Assembly: GCA_964383545.1 (NCBI GenBank)
Contig: CAYLHD010000001.1
Location: 1 to 64,000, forward strand
Direction: 5' to 3'
Source of the DNA: JAGYLJ01 sp964383545
Lineage (GTDB): Bacteria > Patescibacteriota > Minisyncoccia > Phycocordibacterales > UBA12079
Length of the DNA stretch: 64,000 nt
The stretch's first letter is position 1; every line of letters starts with the position of its first letter. Below are positions 56,456 through 63,513 of this stretch, piece after piece. The position numbers and the translations under genes were made by a program. The notes under the pieces were generated by a model. It did not search any database, had not been told where the DNA came from, and was given only the letters and a program-made list of their open reading frames with translations.

Positions 56456-56484
56456 TTGCTTATATTTATTTATTGTGTTACATT
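56456..56484 (+). promoter_or_regulatory. Promoter of acidic peptide gene 1
   Basis: TTGCTT and TACATT are 17 nt apart, with TTGTGT just before the -10. The same layout occurs at 60275-60303. Confidence 0.65.
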
Positions 56485-56531
56485 GATTTTACGTTTGTTC
56501 TTCAAATAAACTTAGAAAGGAGGTGACCAAT

Positions 56532-56639
56532 ATGGAAAAGAAATGGTATATTCACTCGAACGATGATGAAGATTATGATGACGGTGCGGCCGACGAGCAG
56601 GAAAATTTGCCAGGAAGTGATGGTCCGGAAGGCCCTTAA
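56532..56639 (+). CDS. Acidic 35-residue peptide with perfect ribosome site
   Basis: The product starts MEKKWYIHSNDDEDYDDGAA and ends GSDGPEGP. It has no recognised motif and would be disordered. AAGGAGGTGA lies 6 nt before the ATG, complementary to the 16S rRNA 3' end over ten bases. A promoter and a strong terminator frame it. Leader and site resemble those of the 24-residue gene at 60356, so the two transcription units are probably related. Confidence 0.65.
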   Translation: MEKKWYIHSNDDEDYDDGAADEQENLPGSDGPEGP

Positions 56640-56666
56640 TTCACCATGTTTAGTGTATCTCAGACA

Positions 56667-56708
56667 AGCCCTCTCGTTTATTTTTATTTACGAGGGGGCT
56701 ACTTTTTT
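56667..56708 (+). terminator. Intrinsic terminator
   Basis: AGCCCTCTCG/CGAGGGGGCT with a 14-nt loop and ACTTTTTT. Confidence 0.9.
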
Positions 56709-56718
56709 AAGATTAAAC

Positions 56719-57651
56719 ATGTTTAAATATAAATTTGAAATAAATAAGGAAGGGTGTTGGGCTTATTGGGCTCAGAGTTCTATTCGGTGGAATTGGTATT
56801 TTAACCAAGGAGAAGCGAATAAGTGGAAAGAGTTTACTGGAGAATTTACAGTAGAGGAAGAAAATGGGTTGAATAGATTAAGAGAGATATTGCAAAAAGA
56901 GGGTAACGCTTATTTATGGTTATGGGACAGGTATGAGAATAACCAAATAGAAAATAAAGAAGGAAAGGAAAGCTGGGAGAAAATAAAAAGTGTTTTGGCG
57001 GATAAGTTTGAGAAGATATGGCAAATAGAAAAACCTAAGTTAGAAGCTTGGAAAAAAGAACTTGAGCAATTAGATTTAAAAGATAAAGAAGATAACTTAA
57101 AAAGAATCTTTAATTTTTTTGGTGTGTTTAACCAAGAAAAAGAAATTAAAGCAAAACTTTTATTTGGTTTTGGTAAAAAAGCTGGAGGAGCTACTAAGAA
57201 AGAATTTCCAAATTTAATGATTTTGTTATTGTCAGGAGCTGATCTAAAAGACAGAAGGTTTGTTTTAAATGTTTTACTTCATGAAAGTCTGCATCTTTTG
57301 GAATATTCTTCAGAAAAAGATTTATTGTTTAGACAATCATTTAAAGAAATATTAGCTCCTCTTAAGATTAAACAATCTCAACCTTCTTGGAGACACTTGA
57401 TTACAGAAAGCATTATTGGTTCAATCATAGGAAGAGGCGTTGGTTGCTGGGATAAAGGAGAATCAAAAGAAATAACAGGTATTTTTGTTGATAAGGAAAA
57501 AAATAGGAATCACTTTTATAACCAAAAGATTTTATTGATTTCTCAAAAATTAGCGCCTCTTACAGAAAAATACTTAAAAAATAATAAGGAAATGGACTCA
57601 GTTTATACTGATCAAGTTTTGGAGATATTGAAAGAGGAGTTAGTTGATTAA
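56719..57651 (+). CDS. Putative metallopeptidase, HESLH motif
   Basis: I chose the ATG at 56719 (MFKYKFEINKEGCWAYWAQS), because codons further upstream overlap the acidic peptide gene and its terminator. The 310 residues contain VLLHESLHLLEYSSEKDLLF and, about 45 residues later, ITESIIGSIIGRG, which could supply the third ligand. The rest is charged and helical with many Trp and Lys. No signal peptide and no family I can name. Fifth HExxH gene of the region. Confidence 0.7.
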   Translation: MFKYKFEINKEGCWAYWAQSSIRWNWYFNQGEANKWKEFTGEFTVEEENGLNRLREILQKEGNAYLWLWDRYENNQIENKEGKESWEKIKSVLADKFEKIWQIEKPKLEAWKKELEQLDLKDKEDNLKRIFNFFGVFNQEKEIKAKLLFGFGKKAGGATKKEFPNLMILLLSGADLKDRRFVLNVLLHESLHLLEYSSEKDLLFRQSFKEILAPLKIKQSQPSWRHLITESIIGSIIGRGVGCWDKGESKEITGIFVDKEKNRNHFYNQKILLISQKLAPLTEKYLKNNKEMDSVYTDQVLEILKEELVD

Positions 57652-57773
57652 AAAGGAAGGGTGCAAAATTATACAAAATACGAAGTGTGATTATTATGCT
57701 AAAATAAATTTAATATTAATAATAAAGAAAAAAGAAATAAATTAACAATTAATCAAAAAGAGATACTATATAT

Positions 57774-58526
57774 ATGAAAACAAAAGCGATTATAGCGATG
57801 TTGACGGGGTTGTTGGCGGCGACGGGAGTCGTGGGTTATAAAATTGTGAAAGTTAAAAATTTTGGAGGGATAGAAGAAAATTTACATAAAGTGGTGGAAG
57901 TAATTGATGGAGATACTTTTGTGGTGGCCGGAGTTGAAGGAGAAGAAGATTCTGATCTGTCGGTGAGGATTTTGAATATTGCAGCTCCTGATAAAAATGA
58001 ATGTTATTTTGAAGAATCAAAGAAAGCTTTGAAAGATTTGATTGAAGGGAAGGAGGTGAAGTTAAGAAAAGATGTTTCGGGTGTAGATAAGTTTGGACGA
58101 TTATTAAGACATGTTTTCTTGCCTTCTGAAACAGAAAAGGAAGATGATATGTTTGTGGCACAATATATGGTAGAAAATGGTTTTGCTAAAGCTATTCCAG
58201 TGGTACCTGATTTCGAATATAAAAGATATTTAGCTCAAAGAGAGAATGTTGCGATTTCTGGGAAATTAGGGGTGTGGGGAAATTGCCAAGAGGACTTACC
58301 AAAATATTTTGGAGACGTGACTGATATGCAGATTGAAGATCCTGAGTGTATTATTAAAGGAAATATTTCGACAGAGAATCCGACTAAATTTTATTTTCTA
58401 CCAAATTGTGCTCCCTATTCTCAAATAAAAATTGATGCAGAAAGAGGGGAACGGTATTTTTGTTCAGAAGAAGAAGCCGAAGAGGCTGGTTTTACTAAAT
58501 CGGCGACTTGCGGGACTGCTTACTAG
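57774..58526 (+). CDS. Exported staphylococcal nuclease-like protein with Cys-rich C-terminus
   Basis: An N-terminal membrane anchor or signal (about 4-22) is followed by an SNase domain: VVEVIDGDTFVVAGVEGEED, then SVRILNIAAPDKNECYFEES and KFGRLLRHVFL. The usual catalytic Arg/Glu/Arg positions appear filled. The C-terminal ~60 residues carry CIIKGNIS, FYFLPNCAPYSQIKID and GERYFCSEEEAEEAGFTKSA then TC, a module resembling the metal-binding domain of Ada-type proteins. It probably degrades DNA outside the membrane. A 39-bp copy of its start lies at 56324. Confidence 0.9.
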   Translation: MKTKAIIAMLTGLLAATGVVGYKIVKVKNFGGIEENLHKVVEVIDGDTFVVAGVEGEEDSDLSVRILNIAAPDKNECYFEESKKALKDLIEGKEVKLRKDVSGVDKFGRLLRHVFLPSETEKEDDMFVAQYMVENGFAKAIPVVPDFEYKRYLAQRENVAISGKLGVWGNCQEDLPKYFGDVTDMQIEDPECIIKGNISTENPTKFYFLPNCAPYSQIKIDAERGERYFCSEEEAEEAGFTKSATCGTAY

Positions 58527-58603
58527 AATTTTGTATAAATAGTGGTTTTTATGCTTAATTACTATAGAATGCGGTGGATTTTATAGGGAATCTGGTTGTT
58601 GAG

Positions 58604-58633
58604 TAAAAACAGGGGTCGGACCCCTGTTTTTAT
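58604..58633 (+). terminator. Intrinsic terminator with GGGGTCGGACCCC stem
   Basis: AAAACAGGGGT/ACCCCTGTTTT with a 3-nt loop. The same core stem is found at 60744. Confidence 0.92.
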
Positions 58634-58672
58634 TTTGAATAATTTTTTGTTTAATGTGTTAAGATATTTTTA

Positions 58673-59788
58673 ATGGCAATTGGTACTAAGTTTATAAAAA
58701 GAACAAAACGAAGGTTTTATAAAAGAGTTCAGAAAATTAAGAGTTGGGTTGAGAGAAATGAAAAGTACCTGTCAATTAGTTTCTTTTCTTTAGGTTTGAT
58801 TGTTGACAGGTTAACCTTGACCAGAGTTGATCTTCTTTTTGATAATCTAGTTTTGATTACTTATTTATGTTTAGCTGTCCTGGGAATAGTATTACTTTAT
58901 ACCGCACAGGTAAAAAAGAAGAAACAACCCTATCTTTGGGTGGTAAGAATCTCTGAGTACGTTCCTTTCCTTATGCAGTATGCTTTTGGAGGTTTGTTTA
59001 GTGGTTTTATTATTTTTTATACTAAAAGTTCTTCGTGGGCGACTAGTTGGATTTTCCTTTTCATTCTTATTGCTTTTTATATAGGGAATGAAAGGTTTAG
59101 AAAGAATTATAAGAAAGTGGACTTTCAAATAAATATTTTATTTGTAGCTATTTTTTCATTTATGATATTTTTTGTTCCGGTGGTCTTGAAAAAGATGGGA
59201 ATGGGAATTTTTATCCTAAGTGGAATTTTAAGTGTGCTTTTAATTTATTTATTGGTTTATTCCTTATCTTATTTTATTGCTGAGATCAAACCAAAAAGAG
59301 AGAGAAAAATTACAAAAAATATTTTGGGTGTTTTCCTTTTATTTAATATACTTTATTTTTTAAATGTTATTCCACCCATTCCACTGTCTTTAAAAGAAAT
59401 TGGTATCTATGAATCTGTAACAAGGAATTCTGCTGGTGAGTATCTTTTAGTAGAGAAGGAATTACCTTGGTATTCTTTTGGTAATTATTTTTTAAGAATT
59501 CCTGAAGGTGGAGTTTATGTTTATCAATCCATTTTTGCTCCCACTCGTTTAAGTACTGATATCTATAACAATTGGCAGAGATTTGATGTAGATAAACGAC
59601 GCTGGGTATCATTGAGTGAAGTTCACTTTCCTTTAATAGGTGGTCGGGATGAAGGTTATAGAGGTTATTCTTTTATGATGAATATTACCGAAGGTTTGTG
59701 GAGGGTCGATGTTAAAACTAAAGAGGGATTAGTGGTAGGGAGAATAAAATTTAAAGTAGTGGAAGAAAATCAGATTGATGCTATTTGA
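58673..59788 (+). CDS. Membrane protein with C-terminal DUF2914-like domain
   Basis: About eight membrane helices span residues 30-240. The C-terminal part outside the membrane has LPWYSFGNYFLRIPEGGVYV, then FAPTRLSTDIYNNWQRFDVD and EGLWRVDVKTKEGLVVGRIK, which fits DUF2914. Function unknown; the domain is often found in exported or membrane proteins of CPR and Gram-negative bacteria. TGT-TAAGAT ends 7 nt before the ATG, so the mRNA is probably leaderless. Confidence 0.82.
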   Translation: MAIGTKFIKRTKRRFYKRVQKIKSWVERNEKYLSISFFSLGLIVDRLTLTRVDLLFDNLVLITYLCLAVLGIVLLYTAQVKKKKQPYLWVVRISEYVPFLMQYAFGGLFSGFIIFYTKSSSWATSWIFLFILIAFYIGNERFRKNYKKVDFQINILFVAIFSFMIFFVPVVLKKMGMGIFILSGILSVLLIYLLVYSLSYFIAEIKPKRERKITKNILGVFLLFNILYFLNVIPPIPLSLKEIGIYESVTRNSAGEYLLVEKELPWYSFGNYFLRIPEGGVYVYQSIFAPTRLSTDIYNNWQRFDVDKRRWVSLSEVHFPLIGGRDEGYRGYSFMMNITEGLWRVDVKTKEGLVVGRIKFKVVEENQIDAI

Positions 59789-59858
59789 CAATATTGTAAA
59801 AAAACTGTTTCTTAAAATAAGCCATTGACTTTATTTTAGGTTCTGATAATATAGTAAT

Positions 59859-59930
59859 CGTACTTGATTTGTAGCTTGCTATAAATTAAGTACATTGAAA
59901 AACATCGCCTTCGGGTGGTGTTTTTCATTT
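59859..59930 (+). ncRNA. Putative small RNA (~72 nt)
   Basis: TTGACT (59825-59830) and TGA-TAATAT (59844-59852) form a promoter with a 16-nt spacer. The predicted RNA is an 11-bp hairpin, GTACTTGATTT/AAATTAAGTAC, then a terminator with a C(UUCG)G tetraloop. There is no reading frame. The first hairpin and terminator leave almost no unpaired sequence. Identity unknown. Confidence 0.5.
59897..59930 (+). terminator. Intrinsic terminator with UUCG tetraloop
   Basis: AACATCGCC-TTCG-GGTGGTGTT with flanking A and T runs. Confidence 0.88.
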
Positions 59931-59969
59931 GTATTTGTAGGAGAAGTCTTTTGTGTTAAAATTAAATTA

Positions 59970-60021
59970 AAGTTACTAAGTTACTAAGTTACTAAGTTAA
60001 TAAGTTAATAAGTTAATAAAA
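59970..60021. repeat. 8-bp tandem repeat
   Basis: AAGTTACT occurs three times in a row and then AAGTTAAT three times, immediately upstream of the gene at 60037. Confidence 0.9.
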
Positions 60022-60036
60022 TAATAAAAAACTAAA

Positions 60037-60261
60037 ATGTTAAAAAATATGTTAATGAAGAAGATGTTGAAATCTCAGCTAAAAGGTGTACCCGAAGCAG
60101 AGCAGGAAAAGATTTTAAAAGTGGTAAGTGAAAATCCAGAGTTGTTTGCTAAGATTGCCAAAGAAATTCAAGAGAAGATAAAAGGTGGGGCTGATCAGAT
60201 GTCTGCTTCCATGGAAGTGATGGGTAAGTATCAGAATGAATTAAAAGGGATTCTAGGTTAA
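60037..60261 (+). CDS. Small helical hypothetical protein
   Basis: The 74 residues (MLKNMLMKKMLKSQLKGVPE at the start) are Met/Lys-rich and helical, with PELFAKIAKEIQEKIKGGAD. This short pattern is common in CPR genomes, but I cannot name it. Upstream lies a tandem 8-bp repeat that could vary in length and so alter leader or promoter spacing. Confidence 0.7.
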   Translation: MLKNMLMKKMLKSQLKGVPEAEQEKILKVVSENPELFAKIAKEIQEKIKGGADQMSASMEVMGKYQNELKGILG

Positions 60262-60274
60262 TTCTATGATAGGA

Positions 60275-60303
60275 TTGGCTGTTTTGTTTGGTTGTGTTAT
60301 ATT
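60275..60303 (+). promoter_or_regulatory. Promoter of acidic peptide gene 2
   Basis: TTGGCT and TATATT are 17 nt apart with TTGTGT before the -10, the same layout as at 56456. Confidence 0.65.
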
Positions 60304-60355
60304 AATTTTAGTAATGTTCTTATTTCTAAAATAGAAGATAAAGGAGGTGATTTTA

Positions 60356-60430
60356 ATGAAGTATTCTTACGAGAGTCCTGAAGATGAAAAAACAGAAGAG
60401 AAAACTGAAGAAAAGCCCTCTGATAAGTAA
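60356..60430 (+). CDS. Acidic 24-residue peptide with perfect ribosome site
   Basis: The product is MKYSYESPEDEKTEEKTEEK then PSDK. AAGGAGGTGA lies 5 nt before the ATG. Promoter, leader and terminator parallel the 35-residue gene at 56532, although the peptides share only their acidic character. Such a short gene would normally be doubted, but the complete set of signals supports it. Confidence 0.6.
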   Translation: MKYSYESPEDEKTEEKTEEKPSDK

Positions 60431-60436
60431 CCTATA

Positions 60437-60475
60437 GCTCTCCCAAGATTTTTTTTGGGGGAGTTGATTTTTATT
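60437..60475 (+). terminator. Intrinsic terminator
   Basis: CTCCCAA/TTGGGGGAG with a T-rich loop, then TTGATTTTTATT. Confidence 0.8.
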
Positions 60476-60579
60476 AAAATAACTAGTTATAAGATATCCA
60501 GAGTTTAGATTGACGAATTGATTTCAACTATTTATAATCTATAAATCTTTTATAAGTTTAATATAAAAAAGATAAAAAC

Positions 60580-60711
60580 ATGGATGATGAATTTGATGAT
60601 TCTGTGGAAGATGACGACGTAGAACTTGATGATGAGTTAGACGACGAAGATGATTTTTTTGAAGACGATGAGGAGGGTGAAGATGACGAAGATGATGAAG
60701 ACGATGAGTAA
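60580..60711 (+). CDS. Extremely acidic 43-residue protein
   Basis: The product starts MDDEFDDSVEDDDVELDDEL and continues with almost only Asp and Glu plus two Phe. No ribosome site is obvious. Codons vary between GAT and GAC, GAA and GAG, so it is not a plain DNA microsatellite. It could bind cations or basic proteins such as the histone-like protein, which is speculation. A terminator follows. Confidence 0.6.
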   Translation: MDDEFDDSVEDDDVELDDELDDEDDFFEDDEEGEDDEDDEDDE

Positions 60712-60741
60712 TAATTAATTTATTATTTGTTTGTGAAGAAT

Positions 60742-60768
60742 GTAGGGGTCGGACCCCTGTGTTTTTTT
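60742..60768 (+). terminator. Intrinsic terminator with GGGGTCGGACCCC stem
   Basis: AGGGGT/ACCCCT with a 3-nt loop and GTGTTTTTTT, matching the stem at 58611. Confidence 0.88.
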
Positions 60769-60852
60769 ATACAGTGAATTTTTTTATTTTATGGTAAAAT
60801 CTGGTTAGAATAGTTTTAATTAAAGATTATTAAAAGTTAATTACTCAAATCT

Positions 60853-61860
60853 ATGAAAATTTTATTTTTTTATAATGAAGAATGGGAGAAAGATTATTTT
60901 AGTCAAAAAATTAATGATGATTTTGAAATTGAATTTTTAAAAGGCAGAATACAAGATCATTCTGATTTTGAGGATAATAAGGTTGAGATATTGTCTGTCT
61001 TTGTTGGATCTCATGTAGATGCTTTTGTTTTAGATAAATTTCCTAACCTAAAGTGTATTACGACTCGATCAACTGGTTTTGACCATATTGATATTGAAGA
61101 AGCTAAGAAAAGGGGTATTGCAGTTTTGAATGTTCCTACCTATGGTTCTGTGACTGTGGCTGAGTTTGCTTTTGCTTTGTTGTTATCAGTATCACGAAAA
61201 ATCTTTCCTGCTTATGAACAGGTTCTTAACCGTGGTGATTTTGAAAAAAAAGGTTTAAGAGGTTTTGATTTAAATGGAAAAGTTTTGGGGGTAGTAGGGA
61301 CAGGTAATATTGGACAAAATGTTATAAGAATGGGAAATGGTTTTGGAATGAAAGTAATTGCCTTTGATACTTGTCGAAATGATGAACTTGCTAAGGAGAA
61401 TAATTTTGAATATGTGGAGTTTGATGATTTATTAAAAATATCTGATGTTGTAACTTTACACGTTCCCTATAATCCACATACTCGTCATCTTCTTAATAAG
61501 GATAACTTTGGAAAGATGAAGGAAAGTGTTGTTATTATTAATACCTCTCGGGGAGGTGTTATTGAGACAGAGGCTTTAGTAGAAGCTTTAAAGGATGATC
61601 GAGTGGCTGGGGCAGGTTTGGATGTTTTGGAGGCTGAAATTTATATGGGTAAAGAACTTGATTCGTTGAATAAAGAAAATGCTAGTGATGAAGATTTAGA
61701 TACTGTGTTGCACAATCAATATTTAATTGATCATCCAAATGTTATTATTACTCCGCATAACGCTTTTAACACCCAAGAAGCGATTGAGAGAATTTTTGAT
61801 GTAACGGTTGAAAATATAAAAAGTTTTGGGGAAGGAGAGGTTGTAAATGAAGTTAAATAA
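60853..61860 (+). CDS. D-isomer 2-hydroxyacid dehydrogenase
   Basis: The NAD fold shows GKVLGVVGTGNIGQNVIRMG. The catalytic set is in INTSRGGVIETEALVEAL (Arg), the DVLEAE region (Glu) and VIITPHNAFNT (His). The 335 residues fit D-lactate dehydrogenase or related enzymes that reduce 2-oxoacids. In a fermenting CPR cell D-lactate formation from pyruvate is the most likely role, but substrate cannot be read from motifs alone. Confidence 0.92.
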   Translation: MKILFFYNEEWEKDYFSQKINDDFEIEFLKGRIQDHSDFEDNKVEILSVFVGSHVDAFVLDKFPNLKCITTRSTGFDHIDIEEAKKRGIAVLNVPTYGSVTVAEFAFALLLSVSRKIFPAYEQVLNRGDFEKKGLRGFDLNGKVLGVVGTGNIGQNVIRMGNGFGMKVIAFDTCRNDELAKENNFEYVEFDDLLKISDVVTLHVPYNPHTRHLLNKDNFGKMKESVVIINTSRGGVIETEALVEALKDDRVAGAGLDVLEAEIYMGKELDSLNKENASDEDLDTVLHNQYLIDHPNVIITPHNAFNTQEAIERIFDVTVENIKSFGEGEVVNEVK

Positions 61861-61970
61861 AGTTTTACTTTAATTCTTTCACTTGGGCTCCGATTCTAAA
61901 TCTGTTCGGGTCGAACTAGGTGAGTCTGTTTAGGTTTTTGTGTTTGTGTAGGTTAATATTTAAAATAAAT

Positions 61971-62354
61971 ATGAAAGATTTTGATAATTGGAATAAAAAT
62001 AAAAAAGAGATAGATGAAATTAGCCTTAATAAGAACTTTTCTGAAAGAGATGTTTGGTTTATAAAAATGGGACTTAATGTTGGTTTTGAACAAGACGGAA
62101 AAGGCGAAGAATATTTAAGACCTGTTTTAATTTTGAAGAAATTTAATAAAACTGTTTTTCTAGGAATTCCTTTAACTAAAGTTGGAAAAAAATTACCTTT
62201 TTATCATACTTTTAAGTTTAAAGGTGAAAATAGTACAGCTATTCTTTCACAGGTTCGTTTATTTGATACAAAAAGATTAAAGTTTCGTTATGGTAAAGTA
62301 AGTAAGTTTGATTTTAAAGGAGTAAAAGAAAAACTTATTGAATTGATTCAATAA
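61971..62354 (+). CDS. PemK/MazF-like protein
   Basis: I chose the ATG at 61971 (MKDFDNWNKNKKEIDEISLN), giving 127 residues; the earlier in-frame ATG adds an unlikely Leu/Cys-rich stretch. DVWFIKMGLNVGFEQDGKGE, LRPVLILKKFNKTVFLGIPL and LSQVRLFDTKRL are the strands of the MazF/PemK fold, which in known toxins cuts RNA. No antitoxin gene is visible on either side, so it may be a lone toxin homologue or have another role. Confidence 0.85.
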   Translation: MKDFDNWNKNKKEIDEISLNKNFSERDVWFIKMGLNVGFEQDGKGEEYLRPVLILKKFNKTVFLGIPLTKVGKKLPFYHTFKFKGENSTAILSQVRLFDTKRLKFRYGKVSKFDFKGVKEKLIELIQ

Positions 62355-62455
62355 GTTTTTCTTAGTTTATACTCCTCAAAATGAGGAGGGCTCCTATGTG
62401 GAGATTTGTACTTATAAGTATAAACACAAAAATATATAATGCAAGTTAAAATAAT

Positions 62456-63379
62456 ATGATAAAAATAATAACACATAACGGGGGTTTCCATGCAGATGAT
62501 GTGTTTGCTGTGTCGACAATTAAATTATGGTTAGAAAAAAATGAACCTAAAAATGTTTTTGGTAAAACAAAAGTTGAAGTTATAAGGACTAGAGATATGG
62601 AAATAATTTCAAAAGGAGATTTTGTTGTTGATGTCGGAGGAGATTATGATCCTGCTAAGAAAATTTTTGATCATCACCAAGCAGGTGGTGCTGGGGAGCG
62701 TACCAATGGAATTCCTTATTCTTCGTTTGGGTTAGTGTGGAAAGAATACGGAGAACAAATTTGTGGTTCTCGAGAGATAGCTGATGTTATTGATCAAAGG
62801 ATTGTTCAACCAATAGATGCTACGGATAATGGTGTAGATTTGTGTAAATTGATTTATCCAGATGTACAACCATATTCTATTTCTAATTTAATTGGCCTTT
62901 GTAATTTTATTCCTAATAAAGACAAAAAGGGAAGTCTTGATGGAAATTTTTTAAAAGCCACGATTTTAGCTAAAGATATTTTAGAAAAAGAAATTGAGAT
63001 GTCTCAAATAGAGGTTGAAGAAAAGAAGTATGTTGAAGAGGTTTATGACCAATCGGAGGACAAAAGAATAATTGTTTTGGAAAAAGATGTAAGTGATGAT
63101 TCTTGGGGTTCTATTTTATCTAAATATGATGAACCTCTTTATATAGTTAAACCAGATGGGAAGAGTCAAAATTGGAAATTAAAAACTGTGAGAGAAGATA
63201 CAACTTCTTTTAAGAGTAGAAAAGATTTACCTTCAAGTTGGGCAGGGAAAACTGGTTCAGATTTAGTTAAAATTACTGGAATAGAAGGATCGATTTTTTG
63301 CCATAATAAAAGATTTATTGTGATAGCACATACTAAAGAGGGGGCTATTAAGTTGGCTCAGTTGGCTGTAGAAAATTAA
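62456..63379 (+). CDS. MYG1/UPF0160 family protein (DHH-type hydrolase)
   Basis: THNGGFHADDVFAVSTIKLW carries the first metal motif, and FDHHQAGGAGERTNGIPYSS the DHH motif. IDATDNGVD supplies a further Asp. The C-terminal region has LPSSWAGKTGSDLVKITGIE then GSIFCHNKRFIVIAHTKEGA. MYG1 homologues are 3'-5' RNA exonucleases in eukaryotes. The 307 residues are complete. The bacterial role is not known. Confidence 0.93.
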   Translation: MIKIITHNGGFHADDVFAVSTIKLWLEKNEPKNVFGKTKVEVIRTRDMEIISKGDFVVDVGGDYDPAKKIFDHHQAGGAGERTNGIPYSSFGLVWKEYGEQICGSREIADVIDQRIVQPIDATDNGVDLCKLIYPDVQPYSISNLIGLCNFIPNKDKKGSLDGNFLKATILAKDILEKEIEMSQIEVEEKKYVEEVYDQSEDKRIIVLEKDVSDDSWGSILSKYDEPLYIVKPDGKSQNWKLKTVREDTTSFKSRKDLPSSWAGKTGSDLVKITGIEGSIFCHNKRFIVIAHTKEGAIKLAQLAVEN

Positions 63380-63404
63380 AAAATTTAACGTTGATATTAA
63401 ATTT

Positions 63405-63448
63405 TAGAAAAAAATAACCCACTGATCAGTTAAAAACTAATCAGTGGG
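63405..63448 (-). terminator. Intrinsic terminator for the minus-strand gene at the window end
   Basis: CCCACTGAT/ATCAGTGGG stem; on the minus strand it runs into TTATTTTTTT. On the plus strand no T run follows, so it mainly serves the minus strand. Confidence 0.7.
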
Positions 63449-63513
63449 CTTGATAACTAAAGGACAAGACATTTTTCTTCTTTTTTTTTACCCCCTTACT
63501 TTTGGGCAATGGT

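Noticed and set aside
61920..61970. N-terminal extension of the MazF/PemK-like protein
   Set aside because: The extra 17 residues are Leu/Phe/Cys-rich and unlike the family; the ATG at 61971 gives the normal N-terminus.
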